Both the position numbers and the translations under genes were made by a program. Shown here one piece after another: positions 38,436-48,757 of a stretch of 64,000 bases of DNA; position 1 is the first letter of the stretch, and each line of letters starts with the position of its first letter. Source of the stretch: Brachionus koreanus (Eukaryota > Rotifera > Eurotatoria > Ploima > Brachionidae). Under the pieces are notes generated by a model, which saw only the letters and a list, made by a program, of their open reading frames with translations, did no database searches and was not told the DNA's origin. The stretch lies in the NCBI GenBank assembly GCA_016987375.1, contig PJRA01000160.1, positions 1,516,447-1,580,446 of the forward strand, in the 5' to 3' direction.

Positions 38436-41270
38436 ATGATTTGTTACAAAATTTTGTTTGTTTTGATTGCCATTGTAATAGGACAGTATCAATGTGAAAA
38501 ACCAATCGAAGACCTTTTGCTCGAGGAATATCATGATTATACCAGTCTTAAAAAACTCTTAGACACATTTCAAAAGTCATTCAGCAATATTTCAAAGCTA
38601 TTTTCCATTGGAAAAACTGCTGAAAATAGAGATTTGCTTGTTTTTCAGATAACAGATGAAATAAACAGAATTGAGCCAGGTGAGCCAAGTGTGAAACTGT
38701 TAGCCAATATTAACGGTGATGAAGCAATAGGCCGAGAAATGCTTGTCAATTTAATCTATCATCTTTTGATCAATTATGGAAATGATGAAAAAATAACTCA
38801 TTTAATCAATAATACTAATATTTTTATACTTCCATCAGCTAATCCAGATGGTTTCGAAAAATTAAAAACCAAAAAGTTCAATTGCAACATGGACTCAGAC
38901 TTAAATTTACAAAAAAATGAACTCGAATTCAATTTTCCTGATATACTTGATACAAATATTACTTCGGAAACTTTGTTTGATGGCCGTGAGACAGAAACAA
39001 TATCTTTGATGAATTGGATACTTGATAACAAATTTGTTCTAAGTGGAAATTTACAACAGTCAGTACCTTCAAAATTGCATTTTGGCAAAGACAACGCTCT
39101 ATTCGATCACTTAAGCACCAAATTTATGACAAATAGACCAAGGTCAAATGAAACTAAATCTTGTTCAAGTCTAAGATCCAAAAACACTACTGGATCAATG
39201 CAAGATTTCAACTATTTTTTTTCAAATACGTTTGAAATTAATCTTAATTTAGCTTGCTGTAAGTATCCTAATCCAGAAAAATTAATAACAGAATGGGAGA
39301 ATAGTCGAGGAGCACTTATTGATTTTATATCTCATGTACATATTGGTATCAAAGGTTTTGTGACCGATTTTTCCGACTCTTCTTATTTAAATGATAAAGG
39401 AGTGTTTGGTACTCCCATTGAAAACGCTATAGTAGACATAGCTCTATTAGATCATAATGTAACAACGAGTGTTAATGGGGATTATTGGCGACTTCTTCTA
39501 CCTGGTACATATAAAGTCACCGCTTCAGCCAAAGGCTTCAAATCAGAGACAAAATTGGTTGATGTTGTCGAAAATCATGTCACAGTTCTTAATTTTACTT
39601 TAAAACGCCAAAATCAAGAAATAATTCCCAACATGTTTGCCAGTGTTAAAAATGACATAGATATTTTAGTCTCTCAAATTGATCTATTAGCAAATGTGGA
39701 AAAGCGTGACTCACTTTTAGCCACAGCCAATCAACCAGATGATTTGATACATCACAATTTCAATGAACTAGAAAAATTTATGATAGATATTGAGAAAAAA
39801 TGTCCATCTATAGCCAGCTTTTATTCGTTTGGTAAAAGTGTAAATGGTTCTAATCTATATGCAATGATAATTAGTGATAATGCGCGAGTTCATGAGCAGG
39901 GTGAGCCTGAAGTCAGATTTATTGGTAACATGCATGGAGACGAAATACTGGGTCGAGAAATTTTGATTCAACTAATAGAGTTTTTGTGCGAGAATTACGA
40001 CAAAAATGAACTAGTCAAAAGACTAATTGACACTACTCGCATCCATGTTGCTCCTAGTGTAAATCCAGACGGATACGCTAGAGGAAGTGCATTAAATACA
40101 AATAATGTTGACCTTGATGCAAATTTTCCTTCATTGTTCAAAGCAAAATCGCAGCCAAATTTTAATGCCAAAAGCAATGTAGACAAAATAATTGAAGCAC
40201 TAGGCGCCAAAGACGTGATTGATCAAAAAATTCAACCAGAAACTGAATCGATTATTTCATGGTCAAGAGAGCATCCATTTGTGATATCAGCTAGTCTTCA
40301 TAGCGGCTCTTTAGTTGTCAGCTATCCTTTTGATGACAACAAAGAGGCAGAAACACAAGATACTCCAACAGCTGACGATGAAACTTTCAAAATGTTGGCT
40401 AAAGCTTACTCGATTGTTCATCCTAAAATGAGCTTTGGATACAAGCCATGTCAACCAAATGAAAAATTTGCAAATGGAATTACAAATGGTGCGGCATGGC
40501 GTCCCATACGAGGTTCATTGCAAGATTGGGCATATTTAAATACTAATGACATGTTGGTTAATATTGAAATGAGCTGTGAGAAATTTATTGATCAGCCCAA
40601 ATTAAAAGGATATTGGGAAGAAAACTTATATCCTTTGCTATCTTTTATTGGACAGGTTTAAATGACATTTATTTTTGAAAAAAATTAATCTTAAAATTTT
40701 ATTAAATTCAGGTTCATAAAGGAATAAAAGGGATCGTAAGAGACCAAAAGACAAAGCTTCCCATTCAAAATGCAATCATTACAATAGAAGACAATGATCA
40801 TAATGTATCAACTTTTCGACATGGTGACTATTGGCGTTTGTTGACTCCTGGACATTATTATTTAATTGCCTCTCATCCAAAGTAGATTAAAATAAAATTA
40901 AAATTTCATTCAACTCAATTTTATTGATAAAAGGTATGAGCCAAAAAGAGTGAAAGTTCAAGTTGGTTCTAAATCAGCAACTATAGTGAATTTTGAACTT
41001 AATCCTAAAGGAATAAATTATGACCAAATTGTTGATGATGTCATAACTGTTATATCAACAAATAGCTATGCTTATTTATTCACAGGCCTATTTGTTATTT
41101 TCCTAATAATTCTCATAATTGTAATGATTGTCAAGGCCTCCAATCGTTACTCTAGAACATCTTTAGTTACAAATATGTATTCCAGACTTGACCAAGAAGA
41201 TAATCGAAAGCTTCTTTTTACCGAAGACGACGATGAATTTGGACCAGATGATAAAATTTTTGTTCGTTAG
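38436..41270 (+). CDS. Carboxypeptidase D-like protein with degenerate catalytic domains
   Basis: Exons 38436-40655, 40712-40881 and 40934-41270; introns of 56 and 52 bp; 908 residues. It has a signal peptide (1-20), two M14 carboxypeptidase domains each followed by a transthyretin-like fold, a transmembrane helix (YAYLFTGLFVIFLIILIIVM) and an acidic tail: the layout of carboxypeptidase D minus its third domain. Domain I has lost its chemistry. HGDE reads NGDE (His to Asn93), the third zinc ligand in SANLHGG is Gln207, the catalytic Glu in LELSCC is Asn271, and the NRNF substrate site is gone. Domain II keeps His500, Glu503, His622 and Glu711, but DLNRNF reads DLDANF, losing the Asn-Arg pair that holds the substrate C-terminus. 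Probably a pseudoenzyme, or an enzyme with altered specificity, in the secretory pathway. ATG lies 2 nt after TTTATAG. Confidence 0.85.
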
Positions 41271-42295
41271 AATTATTTGATAAAAATTTTTTTTTAAACT
41301 AAAATATCAAAATTATAAATGTAAAATTTATTTTAGTTATTTAAATCGTATTTCTAGGATAATATCAGTTTTTTTTTTTTTTACATTCAGAATTTTTCAA
41401 AAAATAATCGTTTCGATTTTATTCTTTTTTAATTTAATAAAATTTAATAAAAATAAAATTTTTATTCAAAATCAATAATGAAATTAGTTGCATTCTGATT
41501 AGTAAGTAGTTTTAGCATTTTTAAAAGATAAAGCTAATTAATTTTTCTAAAAATGAAAAGAATTTAAAAAATATAAAAACAAAAAAGCAAAATTTATTAA
41601 AAGTTTGATTTATTAGTAAATTTCTAAAAATATCTCAAGTCTTAATTTTCTTAATTTTTTAACTAGCTAATAAAGCTTGATTTAAATTATACTGAACCAT
41701 GATTTTAGTCGATAAACTATTCGTTTTCATCTTGCTTTATTCATTTGTTAAGGCTGGAAAAGTGATAAAGCTCTAATCTTCAAAATTTAATAGTTTTCTT
41801 TATTAATAAAACCGGGGTTTTGTGAAATTTGGTACAAAATAAATAAATAGAACAAAAAATAATGTTAAAAAATATTTAAAGGTTTTTAAAAATTTTCTAA
41901 ATGCAACATACAATATTTATTATTCAGCAATATTTATTTAATCTTAATTCCATATTCCTAAATTAATTTGGTATTACTTAAAATTTAAATCAGTAAATGA
42001 AAAAACAACACAGGATGTAAATCACTAAAAATTAAAAAAGGTCTACTTTTTCAATATTTCCAATATTTGTGCATATTTGAATTTAACTTTACAACTTTTT
42101 TTCTATGTAAACAAAATCAAAAATAATTTTGAAAAAATTAAAAAAAAGATAAAAAATTCCAAGTTCATTCATTAACAAGTTCAAAGACGATTCAGAAGGT
42201 CCAGCTATTATTAGTCTAGCATTAATTTTGTAATTTTTTAATTTTTAAACCCAAAATTTAAAGTACAATATTATGGCTTTAATTTTTGAATATGA
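41271..42295. other. Intergenic after first carboxypeptidase gene
   Basis: AT-rich. It includes a 25-residue frame at 41699-41776 (MILVDKLFVFILLYSFVKAG), which looks like a signal peptide and could be a remnant of a further carboxypeptidase copy. Nothing after it supports that. Confidence 0.3.
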
Positions 42296-42620
42296 CTTGA
42301 GACCCTGTCGAATGCTGAACTATACAAAAAAAAACAAATTCATAGCCACTAAGTCAATGCATTAAGAACAAAAGATTCTAATGGCTTAGGCATGTACTTA
42401 GAATGAAATAAAAAAGAATACCAAAAAGGACCTTCAATGGACACCACAAGGACGACGTAAGATAGGAAGACCAGCAGTAACATGGAGGTCAACAATCACG
42501 AAAAAGTTCATCGAAATGGGAATGACATGGGAAGAAGCAAAGGTGAAGGCGAAAGATAGACTTGAGTGGAAATCAAAAGTAATGACTTTATAATCCTCAA
42601 GGAGTTAATAAGAAAAAAAA
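42296..42620 (+). pseudogene. 3' end of an RTE-type LINE
   Basis: The C-terminal end of the LINE polyprotein is readable with two frame shifts and a few stops. A WLRHVLRM piece comes first, then LQWTPQGRRKIGRPAVTWR, then EMGMTWEEAKVKAKDRLEW, and a stop at 42591. This tail is characteristic of RTE-like LINEs. It is 5'-truncated, followed by CTCAAGGAGTTAATAAG and an A run, as expected for a target-primed insertion. Confidence 0.75.
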
Positions 42621-42939
42621 ATTTTTGAATAAAATTTATTGTTTGATTAATCCTAAATAAATATTATATTTGATATTGCTCCCAAACCATTTTAAATAAA
42701 AATCCTTTAAAAGCTTTTATAAAACTGAAAAATGCATATTCTGATTGTTTTTTGTTTTAATTTTGAGCTAATTTTATTAAGTATTTAATTGTGATTTTTT
42801 TGGAGGAATTTTAGCTAACAAAAAATTGGTTTGCCTAAAATTGGCTAAACTAGTTTTGGTTAGTTTGACCCAATTTTTTTTTAAACGACATCAAAGTTAA
42901 GAGAAAATTTAGAGTCAAATCAAGTTTTTATATTAAGTA

Positions 42940-43730
42940 ATGGATTTTCTGTGTTACTAAATGATACTTCGGATTTTGTACAAAAATTTAATCCATTCGG
43001 TTTATTGTTATGTAATAATGAACAAGGAGATAATTTTGCTTTTGCATTTAAATGTGTACAAGAAAGTGTTTATTTACTTTCTGAGAGTTTTAATTGCAGA
43101 TTAATTGAATGCTAGTCTAAACGGATTTCTTACTACTTTTGAAGTGGAAAATTATAAACGAGTGAACTGTTGAGCCCATGTTCAGCGCTCCATAGATAAA
43201 TACCGTATTTGAATTAAAAATTAGAACTTTTTCGCAATTATAAAGACTGATATCTATATAAGAAATTAAAGAAATTCAAGCATAAGATTCGTGATGTTTT
43301 TATTAAATCAGCCAAGTTAGCTATCCGGAATCTCTTTATGATGGAGTTGAAATTATAGATTTTCCAGATTATTTCAAAACGGCAAAATGAAAATAATTTT
43401 ACATTTTTACATTCTCACATTTTCATATTTTTAGATTTTTCAGAAAATTAAAAAAACTCTCTCAAATTTTCTTAAAAATCTAAAAATATGAAAATGTAAA
43501 AATGTAAAATTATTTTCATTTTGCCTTCAAAACTTATTAAATATGGTTGCAAAAGTTTTGATGAATTGATTAAATATGAAACTGGGTTTTGGTCTTTAGT
43601 GATAAGTGATGACTTAGATAAAGATAATTGATTAGATTCTGGCAAAATAGTTTGTGACTGTCCAAGTTTTTAAAAGTATTAAACATGTAAACATTGTGTT
43701 ATTTGACTGCAAAACAAAAATTGATTATAA
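42940..43730 (+). pseudogene. MULE-type transposase pseudogene with SWIM zinc finger
   Basis: The pieces in order: NGFSVLLNDTSDFVQKFNPF then GLLLCNNEQGDNFAFAF (about 42943-43060), matching the pattern of MULE transposases (vlv.gTSDmn..fhPfglalc.nE..eDF.f.F). Next comes a frameshift, then KRVNC-stop-AHVQRSIDKYR, where the stop TGA replaces the usual Trp codon. Near 43645 comes GKIVCDCPSF...TCKHCV, a SWIM CxC...CxH finger with two stops. It is clearly inactivated, and it is split by the MITE at 43381-43525. Confidence 0.65.
43381..43525. mobile_element. 145-bp hAT-like MITE with 8-bp target duplication
   Basis: Ends GGCAAAATGAAAATAATTTT and its exact inverse. The inverted repeats run nearly the whole length, with one 8-bp extra block in the left arm. 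TTCAAAAC occurs at 43373-43380 and again at 43526-43533, a perfect 8-bp target duplication. Eight-bp duplications are typical of hAT elements. It is inserted in the MULE pseudogene, so it is the younger of the two. Confidence 0.85.
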
Positions 43731-44580
43731 AGAGGATAAGAAAATGACGTTTTGCTAATGTAGATAAAGCCTTAATGAGATAATATTTTTTTATTTGTTG
43801 AATTTTTTTATGAATATTTAAGCTTTTTAATTCATAAATTCGAATTTTTAAATGATTAATTATCAATTTTTTGAAAATAAAATGATATGCTGATAGATTA
43901 CGTAATTTTCTGTAAAAATAAAATTTATTTGCTAATATTTTGAACATTTTTGCAGATAAAATTTTGATGATAACTCTATATTTATTTTCTGAATCTCGTT
44001 GAATTTAATTATAATAGTATGTCTTAGTAAAATAACAACTTTATTTAGAATTGCAAAATTTACTTAAAAAATTTAAAGAATGAAACTTTAAAAAAAATTT
44101 ATGAATTTTAAAATAGATGAACTCTTCTTATTTTCTAAGTAGAATTTCAAATCTTTTAACATGGAAGAAGAAACAAAAATTGCTGTCACTCATAAAAACT
44201 TTGGCTCCAAATATTCATAAATTTTTTTTTGCTAATTCTTTGATTCTTTTTGATTAAAAGTTATTTTAAGAAAAGAAATTATCTAATTGTTGACGAGAAA
44301 AAAAACAGCTTGGGATTCTTAGAAACAATAATTACATCTTTGTCTATCTGATTTTATTCTTTTTTATAAATTTTGATTTTATGTAAATTTATATTAGAAG
44401 CACACAATTTATAATTATTTATGCTATAAACTTTTAATTTTTGTTGACGTATTCGAATTTTTTTAAATCAAATATATTCAAATTGAATTCACAATATTTA
44501 ACTGATTCTATAGGCTTTTATTCGAAATCTTTTTTAATTCTAAAATTTGTGAAAAATAAAAAAATATCAATTCATTCAAT
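43731..44580. other. Intergenic before second carboxypeptidase gene
   Basis: No gene is supported. An 82-codon minus-strand frame at the left edge overlaps the transposase remnant and looks random. The frame upstream of 44591 is open but has no ATG. Confidence 0.45.
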
Positions 44581-44590
44581 TTTAGATATT
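44581..44590 (+). other. Acceptor-like TTTAG with 5-nt leader before CPD start
   Basis: CATTCAATTTTAG ends at 44585 and the ATG is at 44591. It marks either a trans-splice site or the end of a 5'UTR intron. It supports the start choice, which is also the first ATG of the frame and begins a signal peptide. Confidence 0.45.
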
Positions 44591-47536
44591 ATGTTTTATT
44601 ATGTAATTTTTGTCTTGTTCTTATCACTTCAAACAATTTTTTGCTCAATTGAAAAACGAATCTCTTCCGATGATGTTCCTATCAGCGAATTGCTAGTATC
44701 ACAATACCACAACTATGAAAAAATGAAGCAAATTTTGGAAAATTTTCAAAAGTCTTATCCACATATATCCAAGGTTTATTCAATTGGTAAGTCGGTTGAG
44801 AATCGAGATCTCCTAGTGTTTCAAATAAGTGACCATATTGACCGGATTGAACCCGGCGAGCCAATGTTTAAATATGTGGGAAATATACATGGAGATGAAA
44901 CAATAGGCCGAGAAATATTGATCTCTCTAATTTACCATTTATTAAGCAACTATGGAAAAGACGAGAAAATTACTAATCTTATTAATTCGACTAATATTTA
45001 CATTATGCCGTCAGCTAATCCGGATGGATTTGAAAAAGTTAAAGAAGGCAGCTGTGATTTTTCAAACGGACGACACAATGCACACAATATAGATTTGAAT
45101 AGAAATTTTCCAGATCAATTTGATCCAAGAGTAAACTCGAAAAACATGTTTCACAATCGAGAGCCAGAGACTGTAGCATTAATGAATTGGATATTGAATA
45201 ATAAGTTTGTTTTGAGCGCGAACTTACATGGTGGTGCATTGGTAGCTAGCTATCCATTTGATGATTCTAAATTACACAAAATGTCCGGTTTGTACAGTAC
45301 CTCACCTGATGACAAAGTTTTCCGTCATTTGGCGTTAGCTTATTCAAAAAATCACAAGACAATGCACAAAGGACAAGCGTGTGGTGATAATTTTAGGAAT
45401 GGCATTACAAATGGTGCTGAATGGTATGATGTTCCAGGTGGCATGCAAGATTTTAATTATATTCATTCAAACTGTTTTGAAATAACTCTTGAATTGTCTT
45501 GCTGTAAATATCCACTAGCCAAAAATTTAAAAACTGAATGGGAAAATAATAGAGAGGCGCTTATAAATTACATGGCTCAAGTTCATATGGGTGTAAAAGG
45601 GTTTGTGAGTGATATTTCTGATGCAGAATACCTAAATTCAGATCAAATATACGGAACTCCATTAAAAAATGCCATTATTACTGTTCAGGGAATTCAATAT
45701 AATGTAACTACTAGTAATTATGGTGACTATTGGAGGCTTCTTACTCCTGGTACTTATAATTTAACAGCCTATGCCAACGGATATATACCAGAAACTAAAC
45801 AAGTTGAAGTAAATGAAAATGGAGCTGTTGTTCTAAATTTTACACTAAAAAAAGAGTCATTAGATGATAAAAAACTAACCCAAGTAGATCTAGAAAATTT
45901 AGTTAACAAGATCAATCTTTTAACAAGTCCTTCAGAGCGAAGTTCTCTACTCGATGATGCTATCGAGCCAGAGAAATTTATTCATCATAATCACGAGGAA
46001 CTACTTGACTTTATGAAAAAAATAAACAAAAAATTTCCTCACATTACAAAATTTTATAAATTTGGAAAGAGTGTTAACGACCAAAGTTTATATGCGATGA
46101 TTATTAGTGATAATCCTTCAGTTCACGAACAAGGTGAACCTGAATTTAAGTATGTAGCCAATATTCATGGTGATGAAGTTTTGGGTCGAGAGCTATTGAT
46201 AAATTTAATTGAATATTTATGCGAAAATTATGGTCGAAATGATCTAATTACTAGTTTGATAGATGCAACAAGAATTCACATTGTTCCGACAGTAAATCCA
46301 GATGGGTATGCCAGAGCTAGAAAGCATCATTCAGATGGAAGATTAAATGAAAATAAAGTAGATTTGAACAGAAATTTTCCATCACCATTTAAAAAAAAGG
46401 AAAAAATGGAACCAGAAACCAAGGCAATTATCGAATGGTCAAAATACATTCCGTTTGTATTATCAGCTAATTTACACAGTGGTGCTATGGTTGTAAATTA
46501 TCCTTATGATGATAATCCGAGTGCAGATAATGTAAATTCACCATCTCCAGATGATCCTGTTTTTGTTATGATTTCTAAATCATATTCCATGGTATGTAAA
46601 ATATGTAAAAATTTAAAATTACTAATTTTTTTTTAATTAAGGCTCATTCTAAAATGTTTAGCAATATCCGTTGTAGATCAGGCGACAGTTTTCCAGGAGG
46701 CATTACAAATGGTGCTGATTGGTACGTAGCTAGAGGATCAATGCAAGATTGGCATTATTTTGAAACCAATGATTTTGAGGTTACAATTGAACTAAGTTGT
46801 GAAAAATGGATAGATGAAGTTAAATTAGAAAAATATTGGAACGATAACAAATATGCTCTTATTTCTTACCTTGGTCAAGTTCACAAAGGTGTGCGCGGTC
46901 TTGTGTTGGATGATTTTTCTCAAAAGCCAATTTCAAATGCAGTTGTTCAAATAGTTGGAATAGGCCACAACTTAACCACTTATGATCATGGAGACTTTTG
47001 GCGTTTGCTTACTCCTGGAAATTATTCACTAATTATCAGTCATCCAAAGTATTTTAAAAATTATCTCTTAAAAAAAAAATTTAAATCAAAAATTAAGCTA
47101 TGAAAAGAAACGTGTCGAGTTTAAAGTTGGAAAATCTGCAGCAACATTTCTAAAAATCTTTTTAAAACAAAATATAGGAAAATTTGAAAAGTTGACTGAA
47201 GTTGTTCAAAGAAATAATAAAACTTTGCTTATAAGCGGCATAGTCTTATTAGTTATATCGTTTACTTTATTAACGTTGGGATTTTATCATAGACGACGAC
47301 AATCTAATTTTGATAAGCGTCGAAGATTTAGACTTGGGAATGCTAACTTTGGAATACCAGGTTTAGGCCAGTATGATCAATTGGTGAGCTCAGAAGACGA
47401 AGAAGAAATTTTAACCACATCATTTAGCTCCAAGAAGTCAAGTTTTAAAACAGGAAGTAGTGAGAATAGTAAAAAATTTTTGTTTACTGATGATGAAAAT
47501 GAAGAAGATGAAGATAAATTATTTATACAAAAATAA
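44591..47536 (+). CDS. CPD: Carboxypeptidase D, two intact catalytic domains
   Basis: Exons 44591-46591, 46642-47048 and 47098-47536; introns of 50 and 49 bp; 948 residues. A signal peptide (1-18) is followed by CP domain I with HGDE (His100, Glu103), DLNRNF, SANLHGG (His213) and LELSCC (Glu301), then a transthyretin-like domain. CP domain II has HGDE (His526, Glu529), DLNRNF, SANLHSG (His629) and IELSCEKW (Glu717), then a second transthyretin-like domain, one transmembrane helix (LLISGIVLLVISFTLLTLGF) and an acidic tail. All zinc ligands and catalytic residues of M14B metallocarboxypeptidases are present in both domains, so it should remove C-terminal Lys/Arg from peptides in the trans-Golgi. 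The third inactive domain of vertebrate CPD is absent. It is a tandem paralogue of the gene 3.3 kb upstream. Confidence 0.92.
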
Positions 47537-48757
47537 ATATTTTACCGTCCTAATAAAAATAGCTTATCATCTATGCAGTATTTAAATATTAAGACTTTTT
47601 TTAAATTTTTTATTTTTAAATGAAGATATTTGTAAATATTTTATATAATTAGATCTGACTAGATATTTTAAAACCTATATTTTAATATCTAATTTAATTT
47701 ATTTAACTTTTTAATTTGCAGACAATAAAATTTTAGGTGATTTGATTGAATTTAGTATTTCGATTTAATGTATTTTAATCAAAAATAGCAACAGAATCTA
47801 GATTCATAGCCAATAACAGACTTAAAAAGTCAACTAAAACCGACCTCATCAAATTTTTCTTAATAATAAAAAATTTTCTTAATAAGATATTCAGTGAACA
47901 TTAGAAAAATTGAAAAATTAAAAAAAAATAAGATTCTAAAAAACAAAAAATCATTTTTATTGGTATTTTTATGCAGTATCACGGTATTCAAAGGAAGATA
48001 AGATTGATTGAATTAAGATTGAATTTAGTGAAATCTGATAAACAAACCGAAATATATAAAAATGTGGTTAATGAAAAATTTAGAATCTTGTTATCAACTT
48101 AACTTTTTGTTCTTTATTTATTTTATATCTAAATCATTTCAAAAAGTATTATTTAAAGTAAACTGTAAACATTTTAAAAGGATTAATGAAAATCAAATTT
48201 ACTAAAGCTAATCATTAAATCAAGCATATTTTGGATGTTAAGTTAAATTAAAAAATTTTTGCTTCACTATAATTTATTTCAATAAAAATTCAAAAATAGC
48301 ATAATTTTTAAATTAAAATTAAAAGAGTAGGATAATAATCCCTAATTAAATTTTCTGAATATTGAGAATCGGGAATGATGTTTAATTCAAGATTATCTTA
48401 GACTTGTTTTTGTTCTTCTTCATATGTTAAGTTCTTCAACAAATTTTTCTTTGCGTTTTCTATTTCAAAGAAAATCTAAATAAACTTGCTGTTAATACAA
48501 TTGGGAAATTTTGGTTAAAAAATTTGGTCAGCCAACTTTGCGGTCCAAAATTTTGGTCAAATTTGCCGGCTTTTATTACCTTTCGTCTAGGAAGCCTGTT
48601 GAATTTAAACGATTAACCAAAATATCAGCATACTAGATTTTACTTGCGTCATTGACAACACCTCAAAAATCTGATCAATATCGAAATAAATTTTAAAAAA
48701 TAGAGTAAATAATAATTTTATTCTATTAGATGCTTTATAATAAAAAGAAAGACTTTT
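47537..48757. other. Intergenic between convergent genes
   Basis: Separates the plus-strand CPD gene from the minus-strand RBR gene. A less AT-rich patch near 48525-48670 contains repeated TTTGGTCA-type words, but no element could be defined. Confidence 0.5.

Noticed and set aside
41699..41776. 25-residue signal-peptide-like ORF as a third carboxypeptidase gene
   Set aside because: No catalytic or transthyretin-like sequence follows. Similarity to the other two signal peptides is only general hydrophobicity.
43699..43947. Minus-strand 82-codon frame
   Set aside because: It overlaps the SWIM-finger end of the transposase remnant, and its Lys/Phe/Ile-rich translation is typical of random AT-rich DNA.
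44441..44590. 50-codon N-terminal extension of the CPD frame
   Set aside because: It begins with TTG, has no ATG, is AT-driven in composition, and would bury the signal peptide. The ATG at 44591 fits better.
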